Positions 1-13,820 of a stretch of DNA of 64,000 bases are shown piece after piece. Under the pieces are notes generated by a model, which made no database searches, was not told the origin of the DNA, and worked only from the letters and a program-made list of their open reading frames with translations. The first letter of the stretch is position 1. Each line of letters begins with the position of its first letter. A program made the position numbers and the translations under genes. Source of the stretch: Hypericum androsaemum (taxonomy: Eukaryota > Streptophyta > Magnoliopsida > Malpighiales > Hypericaceae); assembly GCA_963995505.1 (NCBI GenBank), contig OZ023186.1, forward strand, positions 1 through 64,000, given 5' to 3'.

Positions 1-1399
1 TCATTTCTTGTCATGCCTTTTCTTTCATTTTCATGCCTTTTCTTGCCTTTTCATGCCTTTCTTGCCTTTTCTTGCCTTTTCATGCATTTTCTTGCCTGTT
101 CTTGACTTTTCAAGCCTTTTCATGCCTTTTCTTAATTTTTCATGCCTTTTTTTGCTTTTCATGCCTTTTCTTGCCTTTTCATACCTTGTTATGCCTTTTC
201 TTACCTTTTCTTGCCTTTGCTTGTCATTTCTTGCCTTTTCATGCCTTTTCATGCCTTTTCATGCCTTTTAATGCCTTTTCTTGCCTTTTCTTGCCTTTTT
301 ATGCCTTTTCTTGCCTTTTCATGCCTTTTCTTGCATTTTTTTGCCTTTTCATTCCTTTTCTTGCCTTTTCATTCCTTTTCTTGCCTTTTTATGCTTTTTC
401 TTGTCTTTTTTTGCCTTTTCTTGCCTTTTCATACCTTTTCTTGCCTTTTCTTGCCTTTTCATGTCTTTTCTTGCTTTTTCTTGCCTTTTCGTGCCTTTTC
501 TTGCCTTTTCTTTCCTTTTCATGCCTTTTCTTTCCTTTTCTTGCCTTTTCATGTCATTTCTTGCATTTTCTTGCCTTTCCATGCCTTTTCTTGCCTTTCC
601 ATGCCTTTTCATGCCTTTTCATGCTTTTTCTTGTCTTTTCTTGCCATTTTTTGCCTTTTCATTCCTTTTCTTCCCTTTTCATGCCTTTTCTTGCCATTTC
701 ATTCCTTTTCTTGCCTTTTCTTGCCTTTTCATAATTTTTCTTACATTTTCATACCTTTTCTTGCCTTTTCACGCCTTTTCTTCCCTTTTCATGCCTTTCC
801 TTGCCTTTTCATGCCTTTTCATCCCTTTTCTTGCCTTTTCATGTTTTTTCTTGCTTTTTCATGCCTTTTCTTGCCTTTTCATGTCTTTTCTTGCCTTTTC
901 TTGCATTTTCATGCCTTTTCATGCCTTTTCTTGCCTTTTCATGCTTTTTCTTGCCTTTTCATTCCTTTTCATGCCTTTTCTTTCCTTTTCATGCCTTTTC
1001 TTGCCTTTTCATGCCTTTTCATGCCTTTTCTTGCCTTTTCATGCCTTTTCATGCTTTTTCTTACATTTTCTTGCCTTTTCATGCATTTTCTTGCCTTTTT
1101 ATGCTTTTTCTTATCTTTTCTTGCCTTTTCTTGCCTTTTCATGCCTTTTCTTGCCATTTCTTGCCTTTTCTTGCCTTTTCATGCTTTTTCTTGCCTTTTC
1201 ATGCCTTTTCTTCCCTTTTCTTGCCTTTTCATGCCTTTTCTTGCCTTTTAATGCCTTTTCTTGCCTTTTAATGCCTTTTCTTGCCTTTGCATGCCTTTTT
1301 ATGCTTTTTCATGCCTTTTCATGACTTTTCTTGCCTTTTCATGCCTTTTCATGCCTTTTCTTACCTTTTCATACATTTTCTTACCTTTTCTTGCGTTTC

Positions 1400-2990
1400 C
1401 TTGCCATTTCTTGCCTTTTGATTCCTTTTCATGCCTTTTTTAGCCTTTTCATACCTTTTCATGCCTTTTCTTGTCTTTTCATGCCTTTTTATGCCTTTTC
1501 TTGCCTTTTCATGCCTTTTCATGCCTTTTCTTGCCTTTTCATGTCTTTACTTGCCTTTTCATGCCTTTTCTTGCCTTTTCATGCCTTTTCTTGCCTTTTC
1601 TTGCCTTTTCTTGCTTTTTCTTGCCTTTTCAGGCCTTTTCTTGCCTTTTCATGTCTTTTCTTACTTTTTCTTGCCTTTTCATATTTTTTCTTACATTTTC
1701 ATGCCTTTTCTTTCCTTTTAATGCCTTTTCTTGTCTTTTCATGCCACTTCTTAACTTTTCTTGCCTTTTCATATTTTTTCTTGGCTTTTCAACCCTTTTC
1801 TTGCCTTTTCATGCTTTTTCTTGCTTTTTCATGCCTTTTCTTGCATTTTCATGTCTTTTCTTGCCTTTTCATGCCTTTTCTTCCCTATTCAAGCCTTTTC
1901 TTTCCTTTTCTTGCCTTTTCTTGCATTTTCATGCCTTTTCATGCCTTTTCATGCCTTTTCATGCCTTTTCTTGCCTCTTCATGCCTTTTCTTGCCTGTTC
2001 TTGCCTTTTCATGCCTTTTCTTGCCTTTTCATGCCTTTTCATGCCATTTCTAGTCTTTTCATACATTTCCTTACCTTTTCTTGCATTTCCTTGCCATTTC
2101 TTGCCTTTTCATTCCTTTTCATGCCTTTTCTTTTCTTTTCATGCCTTTTCATGCCTTTCTAGCCTTTTCATGCCTTTTCTTGCCTTTTCATGCCTTTTCT
2201 TTCCATTTCTTGCATTTTCATGCCTTTTCATTTCTTTTCTTGCCTTTTCATGCCCTTTCATGCCTTTTCTTGCCTTTTTTTGCCTTTTCATTTCTTTTCT
2301 TGCCTTTTCATGCCTTTTCTTGCTTTTTTTTGCCTTTTCATGCCTTTTCTTGCCTTTTTATGATTTATCTTGCCTTTTCATGCCTATTATTGCCTTTTCA
2401 TGCCTTTTCTTGCCTTTTTATGCCTTTTCTTGCCTTTTCTTGCTTTTTCTTGCCTTTTCAGGCCTTTTCTTGCCTTTTCATGTCTTTTCTTACCTTTTCT
2501 TTCCTTTTCATATTTTTTCTTACATTTTCATGCCTTTTCTTTCCTTTTTATGCATTTTCTTGTCTTTTCATGCCACTTCTTAACTTTTCTTGCCTTTTCA
2601 TATTTTTTCTTGGCTTTTCAACCCTTTTCTTGCCTTTTCATGCTTTTTCTTGCTTTTTCATGCCTTTTCTTGCATTTTTATGTCTTTTCTTGCCTTTTCA
2701 TTCCTTTTCTTCCCTATTCATGCCTTTTCTTTCCTTTTCTTGCCTTTTCTTGCATTTTCAGGCCTTTTCTTGCCTTTTCATGCCTTTTCATGCCTTTTCT
2801 TGCCTTTTCATGCCTTTTCTTGCCTGTTCTTGCCTTTTCATCCCTTTTCTTGCCTTTTTATGCCTTTTCATGCCATTCCTAGTCTTTTCATACCTTTCCT
2901 TACCTTTTCTTGCGTTTCCTTGCCATTTCTTGCCTTTTCATTCCTTTTCATGCCTTTTCTTTTCTTTTCATGCCTTTTCATGCCTTTTTA
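1400..2990 (+). repeat. Satellite A segment duplicated at +3300 bp
   Basis: The variant pattern around 2560-2990 (gccacttcttaacttttc, cattccta, gcgtttccttgcc) is found again 3300 bp downstream (about 5860-6290), and part of it at 8310-8420 and 11600-12040. This indicates older segmental duplications nested inside the longer ones. The left limit is uncertain. Confidence 0.65.
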
Positions 2991-5900
2991 GCCTTTTCAT
3001 GCCTTTTCTTGCCTTTTCATGCCTTTTCTTTCCATTTCTTGCATTTTCATGCCTTTTCATTTCTTTTCTTGCCTTTTCATGCCTTTTCTTACCTTTTCTT
3101 ACCTTTTCATGCCTTTTCTTGCCTTTTCATGCCTTTTCTTTTCTTTTCATGCCTTTTCTTGCCTTTTCATACCTTGTTATGCCTTTTCTTACCTTTGCTT
3201 GTCATTTCTTGCCTTTTCATGCCTTTTCAAGCCTTTTTATGCCTTTTCTTGCCATTTCATGCCTTTTCATGCCTTTTCTTTCCTTTTCTTGCCTTTTCAT
3301 GCCTTTTCTTGCCTTTTCAAGCCTTTTTATGCCTTTTCTTGCCATTTCATGCCTTTTCATGCCTTTTCTTTCCTTTTCTTGCCTTTTCATGCCTTTTCTT
3401 GCCTTTTCATGCCTTTTCATGCCTTTTCTTGCCTTTTCATGCCTTTTCATGCCTTTTCTTGCATTTTTTTGCCTTTTCATGCCTTTTCTTGCCTTTTCAT
3501 GCCTTTTCTTGCTTTTTTATGCTTTTCCTTGCCTTTTCTTGCCTTTTCTTGCCTTTTCATATCTTTTCCTGCATTTTCTTTCCTTTTCATGCCTTTTTAT
3601 GCCTTTTCTTGCCTTTTCTTTCCTTTTCATGCCTTTTCTTGCCTTTTCATGCCATTTCATGCATTTTCTTGCCTTTTCATGCCTTTTCTTGACTTTTCAT
3701 GCCTTTTCATGCCTTTTCTTGCCTTTTTATGCTTTTTCTTGTCTTTTCTTGGGTTTTCTTGCCTTTTCATTCCTTTTCATGCCTTTTCCGTCCTTCTCTT
3801 GCCTTTTCTTTCCTTTTCATGCCTTTTCTTGCTTTTTCTTGCCTTTTGAGTCCTTTTCTTGCCTTTTCTTGCCTTTTATTGCCTTTTCATGCCTTTTCTT
3901 GCCTTTTCATAATTTTTCTTACATTTTCATACCTTTTCTTGCCCTTTCATGCCTTTTCTTGCCTTTTCATGCCTTTCTTTGCCTTTTCATCCCTTTTCTT
4001 GCCTTTTCATGTTTTTTCTTACTTTTTCATCTTTTTTCTTGCCTTTGCATGTCTTTTCTTGCCCTTTCTTGCCTTTTCATGCATTTTCATGCCTTTCCAT
4101 GCCTTTTCTTGCCTTTTTATGCCTTTTCTTGCCATTTCATGCCTTTTCATGCCTTTTCTTTCCTTTTCATGCCTTTTCTTGCCTTTTCATGCCTTTTCAT
4201 GCCTTTTCTTCCCTTTTCATACCTTTTCTTACCTTTCTTGCATTTCCTTGCCATTTCTTGCCTTTCCATTTCTTTTCTTGCCTTTTCTTGTATTTTTTTG
4301 CATTTTCTTGCCTTTTCTTGCCTTTTCATGCATTTTCCTGCCTTTTTATGCTTTTTCTTGTCTTTTCTTGCCTTTTCTTGCCAATTCTTGCCTTTTCTTG
4401 CCTTTTTATGCCTTTTCTTGCCTTTTCTTGCATTTTCATGCTTTTTCATGCCTTTTCTTGCCTTTTCATGACTTTTCTTGCCTTTTCATGCCTTTTCTTG
4501 CCTTTTCATACATTTTCTTACCTTTTCTTGCATTTCCTTGCCATTTCTTGCCTTTTGATTCCTTTTTATGCCTTTTCTTGCCTTTTCATGCCTTTTCATG
4601 CCTTTTCTTGCCTTTTCTTGACTTTTTATGCCTTTTCTTGCCTTTTCATGCCTTTTCTTGCCTTTTCATGTGTTTACTTGCCTTTTCATGCCTTTTCTTG
4701 CCTTTCCTTGCCTTCTCATTCTGCCTTTTTATGCCTTTTTTTTCTTTTCTTGCCTTTTCTTACCTTTTCTTGCCTTTTCATGCCTTTTTATACCTTTTCT
4801 TACCTTTTTCATGCCTTTTCTTACCTTTTAATGACTTTTCTTGCTTTTTCATGCCTTTTCATGCCTTTTCTTCCCTTTTCATGCCTTTTCTTACCTTTTC
4901 TTGCATTTCCTTGCCATTTCTTGCCTTTTCATTTCTTGTCAAGCCTTTTCTTGCCTTTTCATGCCTTTTCTTGCCTTTTCATGCCTTTTCTTGCCTTTTC
5001 ATTCCTTTTCATGCCTTTTCTTTCCTTTTCATGCCTTTTCTTGCCTTTTCATGCCTTTTCTTACCTTTTCATGCCTTTTCATGCTTTTTCTTGCATTTTC
5101 TTGCCTTTTCATGCTTTTTCTTGCCTTTTCATGCCTTTTCTTGCCTTTTCATGCCTTTTCATGCCTTTTCTTACCTTTTCATGCCTTTTCATGCCTTTTC
5201 ATGCTTTTTCATGCATTTTCTTCCCTTTTTATGCTTTTTCTTATCTTTTCTTGCCTTTTCTTGCCTTTTCATGCCTTTTCTTGCCATTTCTTGCCTTTTC
5301 TTGCCTTTTCTTGCTTTTTCTTGCCTTTTCATACCTTTTCTTCCCTTTTCTTGCCTTTTCATGCCTTTTCTTGCCTTTTAATGCTTTTTCTTGCCTTTTC
5401 ATGCCTTTTCATGCTTTTTCATGCCTTTTCATGACTTTTCTTGCCTTTTCATGCCTTTTCATGCCTTTTCTTACCTTTCATACATTTTCTTACCTTTTCT
5501 TGCATTTCTTTGCCATTTCTTGCCTTTTGATTCCTTTTCATGCCTTTTCTTGCCTTTTCATGCCTTTTCATACCTTTTCATGCCTTTTCTTGTCTTTTCA
5601 TGCCTTTTTATGCCTTTTCTTGCCTTTTCATGCCTATTCATGCCTTTTCTTGCCTTTTCATGTCTTTACTTGCCTTTTCATGCCTTTTCTTGCCTTTTCA
5701 GGCCTTTGCTTGCCTTTTTATGCCTTTTCTTGCCTTTTCTTGCTTTTTCTTGCCTTTTCAGGCCTTTTCTTGCCTTTTCATGTCTTTTCTTACCTTTTCT
5801 TGCCTTTTCATATTTTTTCTTACATTTTCATGCCTTTTTTTTCCTTTTTATGCCTTTTCTTGTCTTTTCATGCCACTTCTTAACTTTTCTTGCCTTTTCA

Positions 5901-8090
5901 TATTTTTTCTTGGCTTTTCAACCCTTTTCTTGCCTTTTCATGCTTTTTCATGCTTTTTCATGCCTTTTCTTGCCTTTTCTTGCATTTTTATGTCTTTTCT
6001 TGCCTTTTCATGCCTTTTCTTCCCTATTCATGCCTTTTCTTTCCTTTTCTTGCCTTTTCTTGCATTTTCAGGCCTTTTCATGCCTTTTCATGCCTTTTCT
6101 TGCCTTTTCATGCCTTTTCTTGCCTGTTCTTGCCTTTTCATGCCTTTTCTTGCCTTTTCATGCCTTTTCATGCCATTCCTAGTCTTTTCATACCTTTCCT
6201 TACCTTTTCTTGCGTTTCCTTGCCATTTCTTGCCTTTTCATTTCTTTTCATGCCTTTTCTTTTCTTTTCATGCCTTTTCATGCCTTTCTAGCCTTTTCAT
6301 GCCTTTTCTTGCCTTTTCATGCCTTTTCTTTCCATTTCTTGCATTTTCATGCCTTTTCATTTCTTTTCTTGCCTTTTCATGCCCTTTCATGCCTTTTCTT
6401 GCCTTTTTTTGCCTTTTCATTTCTTTTCTTGCCTTTTCATGCCTTTTCTTGCTTTTTTTTGCCTTTTCATGCCTTTTCTTGCCTTTTTATGATTTATCTT
6501 GCCTTTTCATGCCTATTATTGCCTTTTCATGCCTTTTCTTGCCTTTTCATGCTTTTTCTTGCCTTTTCATGCCTTTTCATTTTTTTTTCTTGCCTTTTCA
6601 TGCCTTTTCTTGCCTTTTCATGCCTTTTCCTGAATTTTCATGCCTTTTCATGCCTTTTCATGACTTTTCTTGCCTTTTCATGCATTTTCATGACTTTTCT
6701 TGCCTTTTCATGCCTTTGCTTGTCATTTCTTGCCTTTTCATGCCTTATCTTGCCTTTTCTTGCCTTTTCTTGCCTTTTCATGCCTTTTCTTACCCTTTCT
6801 TACCTTTTCATGCCTTTTCTTGCCTTTTCATGCCTTTTCTTGCATTTGCTTGCCTTTTCATGCCTTTTCTTGCCTTTTCATGCCTTTTCTTTCCTTTTCT
6901 TGTCTTTTCATGCCTTTTCATGCATTTCTTTTGCCTTTTCATGCCTTTTCTTGCCTTTTCATGCCATTTCTTGCCTTTTCTTGCATTTTCATCCCTTTTC
7001 TTGCCTTTTCATACTTTTTCTTGCTTTTTAATGCCTTTTCTTGCCTTTTCTTGCCTTTTCATGACATTTCTTGCCTTTTCTTGCCTTTTCTTCCCTATTC
7101 ATGCCTTTTCTTATATTTTTAGGCCTTTTCTTGCCCTTTCTTACCTTTTTATGCCTTTCCATTCCTTTTCATGCCTTTTCATGCCTTTTCTTATATTTTT
7201 TTGCATTTTGATGCCTTTTCTTACCTTTTCATGCATTTTTTTGCCTTTTTTTGCTTTTTCTTGTCTTTTCTTGCCTTTCTTGCCTTTTCAAGCCTTTTCT
7301 TGCCATTTCTTACCTTTTCATGTCTTTTCTTGCCTTTTCATGCCTTTTCTTCCCTTTTCTTACCTTTTAATTGTTTTTCTTTCCTTTTCATGCCTTTTCT
7401 TGCCTTTTCTTGCATTTTCTTCCTTTTCATGTCTTTTCTTGCTTTTTCATGCCTTTTCTTTCTTATTCATGACTTTTCTTGCCTTTTCATTATTTTTCTT
7501 GCCTTTTCTAGCCTTTTTATGCCTTTTCTTGCCTTTTCATATTTTTTCTTGCCTTTTCATGCCTTTTCTTGCCTTTTCATTCCTTTTCCTGAATTTTCAT
7601 GCCTTTTCATGCCTTTTCATGACTTTTCTTGCCTTTTTATGCATTTTCATGACTTTTCTTGCCTTTTCATGCCTTTGCTTGTCATTTCTTGCCTTTTCAT
7701 GCCTTTTCTTGCCTTTTCTTGCCTCTTCATGCCTTTTCATGCCTTTTCTTACCCTTTCTTACCTTTTCATGCCTTTTCTTGCCTTTTCATGCCTTTTCTT
7801 GCCTTTGCTTGCCTTTTCATGCCTTTTCTTGCCTTTTCATGCCTTTTCTTTACTTTTCTTGCCTTTTCTTGCCTTTTCATGCGATTTCTAGCCTTTTCTT
7901 GCCTTTTCATCCCTTTTCTTGCCTTTTCATACTTTTTCTTGCTTTTTCATGCCTTTTCTTGCCTTTTCTTGCCTTTTCATGACTTTTCTTGCCTTTTCTT
8001 GCCTTTTCTTCCCTATTCATGCATTTTCTTGCCTTTTCTTGCCCTTTCTTACCTTTTTATGCCTTTTCACGCCTTTTCATGCCTTTTCTT
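2730..8090 (+). repeat. Satellite A long higher-order unit, copy 1
   Basis: This stretch recurs head-to-tail at about 8159-13820. Variant-rich landmarks such as the run around gcgtttccttgccatttc keep their order in both copies. The shift is 5429 bp for 2730-3780, about 5940 bp for 3843-4830 and about 5730 bp for 6900-8090. The changes in shift reflect indels, including an extra 519-bp duplication in copy 2. The ends are estimated by eye. Confidence 0.8.
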
Positions 8091-8158
8091 ATATTTTTTT
8101 GCATTTTGATGCCTTTTCTTGCCTTTTCATGCATTTTCTTGCCTTTTCATGCATTTTC

Positions 8159-11100
8159 TTTCCTTTTCTTGCCTTTTCTTGCATTTTCAGGCCTTTTCTT
8201 GCCTTTTCATGCCTTTTCATGCCTTTTCTTGCCTTTTCATGCCTTTTCTTGCCTGTTCTTGCCTTTTCATCCCTTTTCTTGCCTTTTTATGCCTTTTCAT
8301 GCCATTCCTAGTCTTTTCATACCTTTCCTTACCTTTTCTTGCGTTTCCTTGCCATTTCTTGCCTTTTCATTCCTTTTCATGCCTTTTCTTTTCTTTTCAT
8401 GCCTTTTCATGCCTTTTTAGCCTTTTCATGCCTTTTCTTGCCTTTTCATGCCTTTTCTTTCCATTTCTTGCATTTTCATGCCTTTTCATTTCTTTTCTTG
8501 CCTTTTCATGCCTTTTCTTACCCTTTCTTACCTTTTCATGCCTTTTCTTGCCTTTTCATGCCTTTTCTTTTCTTTTCATGCCTTTTCTTGCCTTTTCATA
8601 CCTTGTTATGCCTTTTCTTACCTTTGCTTGTCATTTCTTGCCTTTTCATGCCTTTTCAAGCCTTTTTATGCCTTTTCTTGCCATTTCATGCCTTTTCATG
8701 CCTTTTCTTTCCTTTTCTTGCCTTTTCATGCCTTTTCTTGCCTTTTCAAGCCTTTTTATGCCTTTTCTTGCCATTTCATGCCTTTTCATGCCTTTTCTTT
8801 CCTTTTCTTGCCTTTTCATGCCTTTTCTTGCCTTTTCATGCCTTTTCATGCCTTTTCTTGCCTTTTCATGCCTTTTCATGCCTTTTCTTGCATTTTTTTG
8901 CCTTTTCATGCCTTTTCTTGCCTTTTCATGCCTTTTCTTGCTTTTTTATGCTTTTCCTTGCCTTTTCTTGCCTTTTCTTGCCTGTTCATATCTTTTCCTG
9001 CATTTTCTTTCCTTTTCATGCCTTTTTATGCCTTTTCTTGCCTTTTCTTTCCTTTTCATGCCTTTTCTTGCCTTTTCATGCCATTTCTTGCATTTTCTTG
9101 CCTTTTCATGCCTTTTCTTGACTTTTCATGCCTTTTCATGCCTTTTCTTGCCTTTTTATGCTTTTTCTTGTCTTTTCTTGGGTTTTCTTGCCTTTTCATT
9201 CCTTTTCATGCCTTTTCATGCCTTCTCTTGCCTTTTCTTTCCTTTTCATGCCTTTTCTTGCTTTTTCTTGCCTTTTGAGCCTTTTCTGGCCTTTTCTTGC
9301 CTTTTATTGCCTTTTCATGCCTTTTCTTGCCTTTTCATAATTTTTCTTACATTTTCATACCTTTTCTTGCCCTTTCATGCCTTTTCTTGCCTTTTCATGC
9401 CTTTCTTTGCCTTTTCATCCCTTTTCTTGCCTTTTCATGTTTTTTCTTACTTTTTCATCTTTTTTCTTGCCTTTGCATGTCTTTTCTTGCCCTTTCTTGC
9501 CTCTTCATGCATTTTCATGCCTTTTCATGCCTTTTCTTGCCTTTTTATGCCTTTTCTTGCCTTTTCTTTCCTTTTCATGCCTTTTCTTGCCTTTTCATGC
9601 CATTTCTTGCATTTTCTTGCCTTTTCATGCCTTTTCTTGACTTTTCATGCCTTTTCATGCCTTTTCTTGCCTTTTTATGCTTTTTCTTGTCTTTTCTTGG
9701 GTTTTCTTGCCTTTTCATTCCTTTTCATGCCTTTTCATGCCTTCTCTTGCCTTTTCTTTCCTTTTCATGCCTTTTCTTGCTTTTTCTTGCCTTTTGAGTC
9801 CTTTTCTTGCCTTTTCTTGCCTTTTATTGCCTTTTCATGCCTTTTCTTGCCTTTTCATAATTTTTCTTACATTTTCATACCTTTTCTTGCCCTTTCATGC
9901 CTTTTCTTGCCTTTTCATGCCTTTCTTTGCCTTTTCATCCCTTTTCTTGCCTTTTCATGTTTTTTCTTACTTTTTCATCTTTTTTCTTGCCTTTGCATGT
10001 CTTTTCTTGCCCTTTCTTGCCTTTTCATGCATTTTCATGCCTTTTCATACCTTTTCTTGCCTTTTTATGCCATTTCATGCCTTTTCATGCCTTTTCTTTC
10101 CTTTTCATGCCTTTTCTTGCCTTTTCATGCCTTTTCATGCCTTTTCTTCCCTTTTCATACCTTTTCTTACCTTTTCTTGCATTTCCTTGCCATTTCTTGC
10201 CTTTCCATTTCTTTTCTTGCCTTTTCTTGTATTATTTTGCATTTTCTTGCCTTTTCTTGCCTTTTCATGCATTTTCCTGCCTTTTTATGCTTTTTCTTGT
10301 CTTTTCTTGCCTTTTCTTGCCAAATCTTGCCTTTTCTTGCCTTTTTATGCCTTTTCTTGCCTTTTCTTGCATTTTCATGCTTTTTCATGCCTTTTCTTGC
10401 CTTTTCATGACTTTTCTTGCCTTTTCATGCCTTTTCTTGCCTTTTCATACATTTTCTAACCTTTTCTTGCATTTCCTTGCCATTTCTTTCCTTTTGATTC
10501 CTTTTTATGCCTTTTCTTGCCTTTTCATGCCTTTTCATGCCTTTTCTTGCCTTTTCTTGACTTTTTATGCCTTTTCTTGCCTTTTCATGCCTTTTCTTGC
10601 CTTTTCATGTGCTTACTTGCCTTTTCATGCCTTTTCTTGCCTTTCCTTGCCTTCTCATTCTGCCTTTTTATGCCTTTTTTTTCTTTTCTTGCCTTTTCTT
10701 ACCTTTTCTTGCCTTTTCATGCCTTTTTATACCTTTTCTTACCTTTTTCATGCCTTTTCTTACCTTTTAATGACTTTTCTTGCTTTTTCATGCCTTTTCA
10801 TGCCTTTTTTCCCTTTTCATGCCTTTTCTTACCTTTTCTTGCATTTCCTTGCCATTTCTTGCCTTTTCATTTCTTGTCAAGCCTTTTCATTTCTTGTCAA
10901 GCCTTTTCTTGCCTTTTCATGCCTTTTCTTGCCTTTTCGTGCCTTTTCTTGCCTTTTCATTCCTTTTCATGCCTTTTCTTTCCTTTTCATGCCTTTTCTT
11001 GCCTTTTCATGCCTTTTCATGCCTTTTCTTACCTTTTCATGCCTTTTCATGCTTTTTCTTGAATTTTCTTGCCTTTTCATGCTTTTTCTTGCCTTTTCAT

Positions 11101-13820
11101 GCCTTTTCTTGCCTTTTCATGCCTTTTCATGCCTTTTCTTACCTTTTCATGCCTTTTCATGCCTTTTCATGCCTTTTCATCCTTTTTCATGCATTTTCTT
11201 CCCTTTTTATGCTTTTTCTTATCTTTTCTTGCCTTTTCTTGCCTTTTCATGCCTTTTCTTGCGATTTCTTGCCTTTTCTTGCTTTTTCTTGCCTTTTCAT
11301 ACCTTTTCTTCCCTTTTCTTGCCTTTTCATGCCTTTTCTTGCCTTTTAATGCTTTTTCTTGCCTTTTCATGCCTTTTCATGCTTTTTCATGCCTTTTCAT
11401 GACTTTTCTTGCCTTTTCATGCCTTTTCATGCCTTTTCTTACCTTTTCATACATTTTCTTACCTTTTCTTGCATTTCTTTGCCATTTCTTGCCTTTTGAT
11501 TCCTTTTCATGCCTTTTCTTGCCTTTTCATGCCTTTTCATACCTTTTCATGCCTTTTCATACATTTTCATGCCTTTTTTTTCCTTTTTATGCCTTTTCTT
11601 GTCTTTTCATGCCACTTCTTAACTTTTCTTGCCTTTTCATATTTTTTCTTGGCTTTTCAACCCTTTTCTTGACTTTTCATGCTTTTTCTTGCTTTTTCAT
11701 GCCTTTTCTTGCCTTTTCTTGCATTTTTATGTCTTTTCTTGCCTTTTCATGCCTTTTCTTCCCTATTCATGCCTTTTCTTTCCTTTTCTTGCCTTTTCTT
11801 GCATTTTCAGGCCTTTTCATGCCTTTTCATGCCTTTTCATGCCTTTTCTTGCCTTTTCATGCCTTTTCTTGCCTGTTCTTGCCTTTTCATGCCTTTTCTT
11901 GCCTTTTCATGCCTTTTCATGCCATTCCTAGTCTTTTCATACCTTTCCTTACCTTTTCTTGCGTTTCCTTGCCATTTCTTGCCTTTTCATTTCTTTTCAT
12001 GCCTTTTCTTTTCTTTTCATGCCTTTTCATGCCTTTCTAGCCTTTTCATGCCTTTTCTTGCCTTTTCATGCCTTTTCTTTCCATTTCTTGCATTTTCATG
12101 CCTTTTCATTTCTTTTCTTGCCTTTTCATTCCCTTTCATGCCTTTTCTTGCCTTTTTTTGCCTTTTCATTTCTTTTCTTGCCTTTTCATGCCTTTTCTTG
12201 CTTTTTTTTGCCTTTTCATGCCTTTTCTTGCCTTTTTATGATTTATCTTGCCTTTTCATGCCTATTATTGCCTTTTCATGCCTTTTCTTGCCTTTTCATG
12301 CTTTTTCTTGCCTTTTCATGCCTTTTCATTTTTTTTTCTTGCCTTTTCTTGCCTTTTCATGCCTTTTCCTGAATTTTCATGCCTTTTCATGCCTTTTCAT
12401 GACTTTTCTTGCCTTTTCATGCATTTTCATGACTTTTCTTGCCTTTTCATGCCTTTGCTTGTCATTTCTTGCCTTTTCATGCCTTATCTTGCCTTTTCTT
12501 GCCTTTTCTTGCCTTTTCATGCCTTTTCTTACCATTTCTTACCTTTTCATGCCTTTTCTTGCCTTTTCATGCCTTTTCTTGCATTTGCTTGCCTTTTCAT
12601 GCCTTTTCTTGCCTTTTCATGCCTTTTCTTGTCTTTTCATGCCTTTTCATGCATTTCTTTTGCCTTTTCATGCCTTTTCTTGCCTTTTCATGCCATTTCT
12701 TGCCTTTTCTTGCATTTTCATCCCTTTTCTTGCCTTTTCATACTTTTTCTTGCTTTTTAATGCCTTTTCTTGCCTTTTCTTGCCTTTTCATGACATTTCT
12801 TGCCTTTTCTTGCCTTTTCTTCCCTATTCATGCCTTTTCTTATATTTTTAGGCCTTTTCTTGCCCTTTCTTACCTTTTTATGCCTTTCCATTCCTTTTCA
12901 TGCCTTTTCATGCCTTTTCTTATATTTTTTTGCATTTTGATGCCTTTTCTTGCCTTTTCATGCATTTTTTTTGCCTTTTTTTGCTTTTTCTTGTCTTTTC
13001 TTGCCTTTCTTGCCTTTTCAAGCCTTTTCTTGCCATTTCTTACCTTTTCATGTCTTTTCTTGCCTTTTCATGCCTTTTCTTCCCTTTTCTTACCTTTTAA
13101 TTGTTTTTCTTTCCTTTTCATGCCTTTTCTTGCCTTTTCTTGCATTTTCTTCCTTTTCATGTCTTTTCTTGCTTTTTCATGCCTTTTCTTTCTTATTCAT
13201 GACTTTTCTTGCCTTTTCATTATTTTTCTTGCCTTTTCTAGCCTTTTTATGCCTTTTCTTGCCTTTTCATATTTTTTCTTGCCTTTTCATGCCTTTTCTT
13301 GCCTTTTCATGCCTTTTCCTGAATTTTCATGCCTTTTCATGCCTTTTCATGACTTTTCTTGCCTTTTCATGCATTTTCATGACTTTTCTTGCCTTTTCAT
13401 TCCTTTGCTTGTCATTTCTTGCCTTTTCATGCCTTTTCTTGCCTTTTCTTGCCTTTTCTTGCCTCTTCATGCCTTTTCATGCCTTTTCTTACCCTTTCTT
13501 ACCTTTTCATGCCTTTTCTTGCCTTTTCATGCCTTTTCTTGCCTTTGCTTGCCTTTTCATGCCTTTTCTTGCCTTTTCATGCATTTTCTTTACTTTTCTT
13601 GCCTTTTCATGCGATTTCTAGCCTTTTCTTGCCTTTTCATCCCTTTTCTTGCCTTTTCATACTTTTTCTTGCTTTTTCATGCCTTTTCTTGCCTTTTCTT
13701 GCCTTTTCATGACTTTTCTTGCCTTTTCTTGCCTTTTCTTCCCTATTCATGCCTTTTCTTGCCTTTTCTTGCCCTTTCTTACCTTTTTATGCCTTTCCAC
13801 GCCTTTTCATGCATTTTCTT
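8159..13820 (+). repeat. Satellite A long higher-order unit, copy 2
   Basis: Second head-to-tail copy of 2730-8090. It differs by scattered point changes, the 519-bp internal tandem duplication at 9128-10165, and some deletions after 11 kb. Preservation of long strings of rare variant decamers shows block duplication and not independent decamer slippage. Confidence 0.8.
9128..10165 (+). repeat. 519-bp tandem duplication inside satellite A
   Basis: 9128-9646 and 9647-10165 share the same order of rare variants (ttgggttttcttgcc, ccttctcttgcc, gcctttctttgcc). The corresponding region of the upstream copy, starting at 3699, has a single instance, so this duplication arose after the 5.4-kb block duplication. 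Confidence 0.8.
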
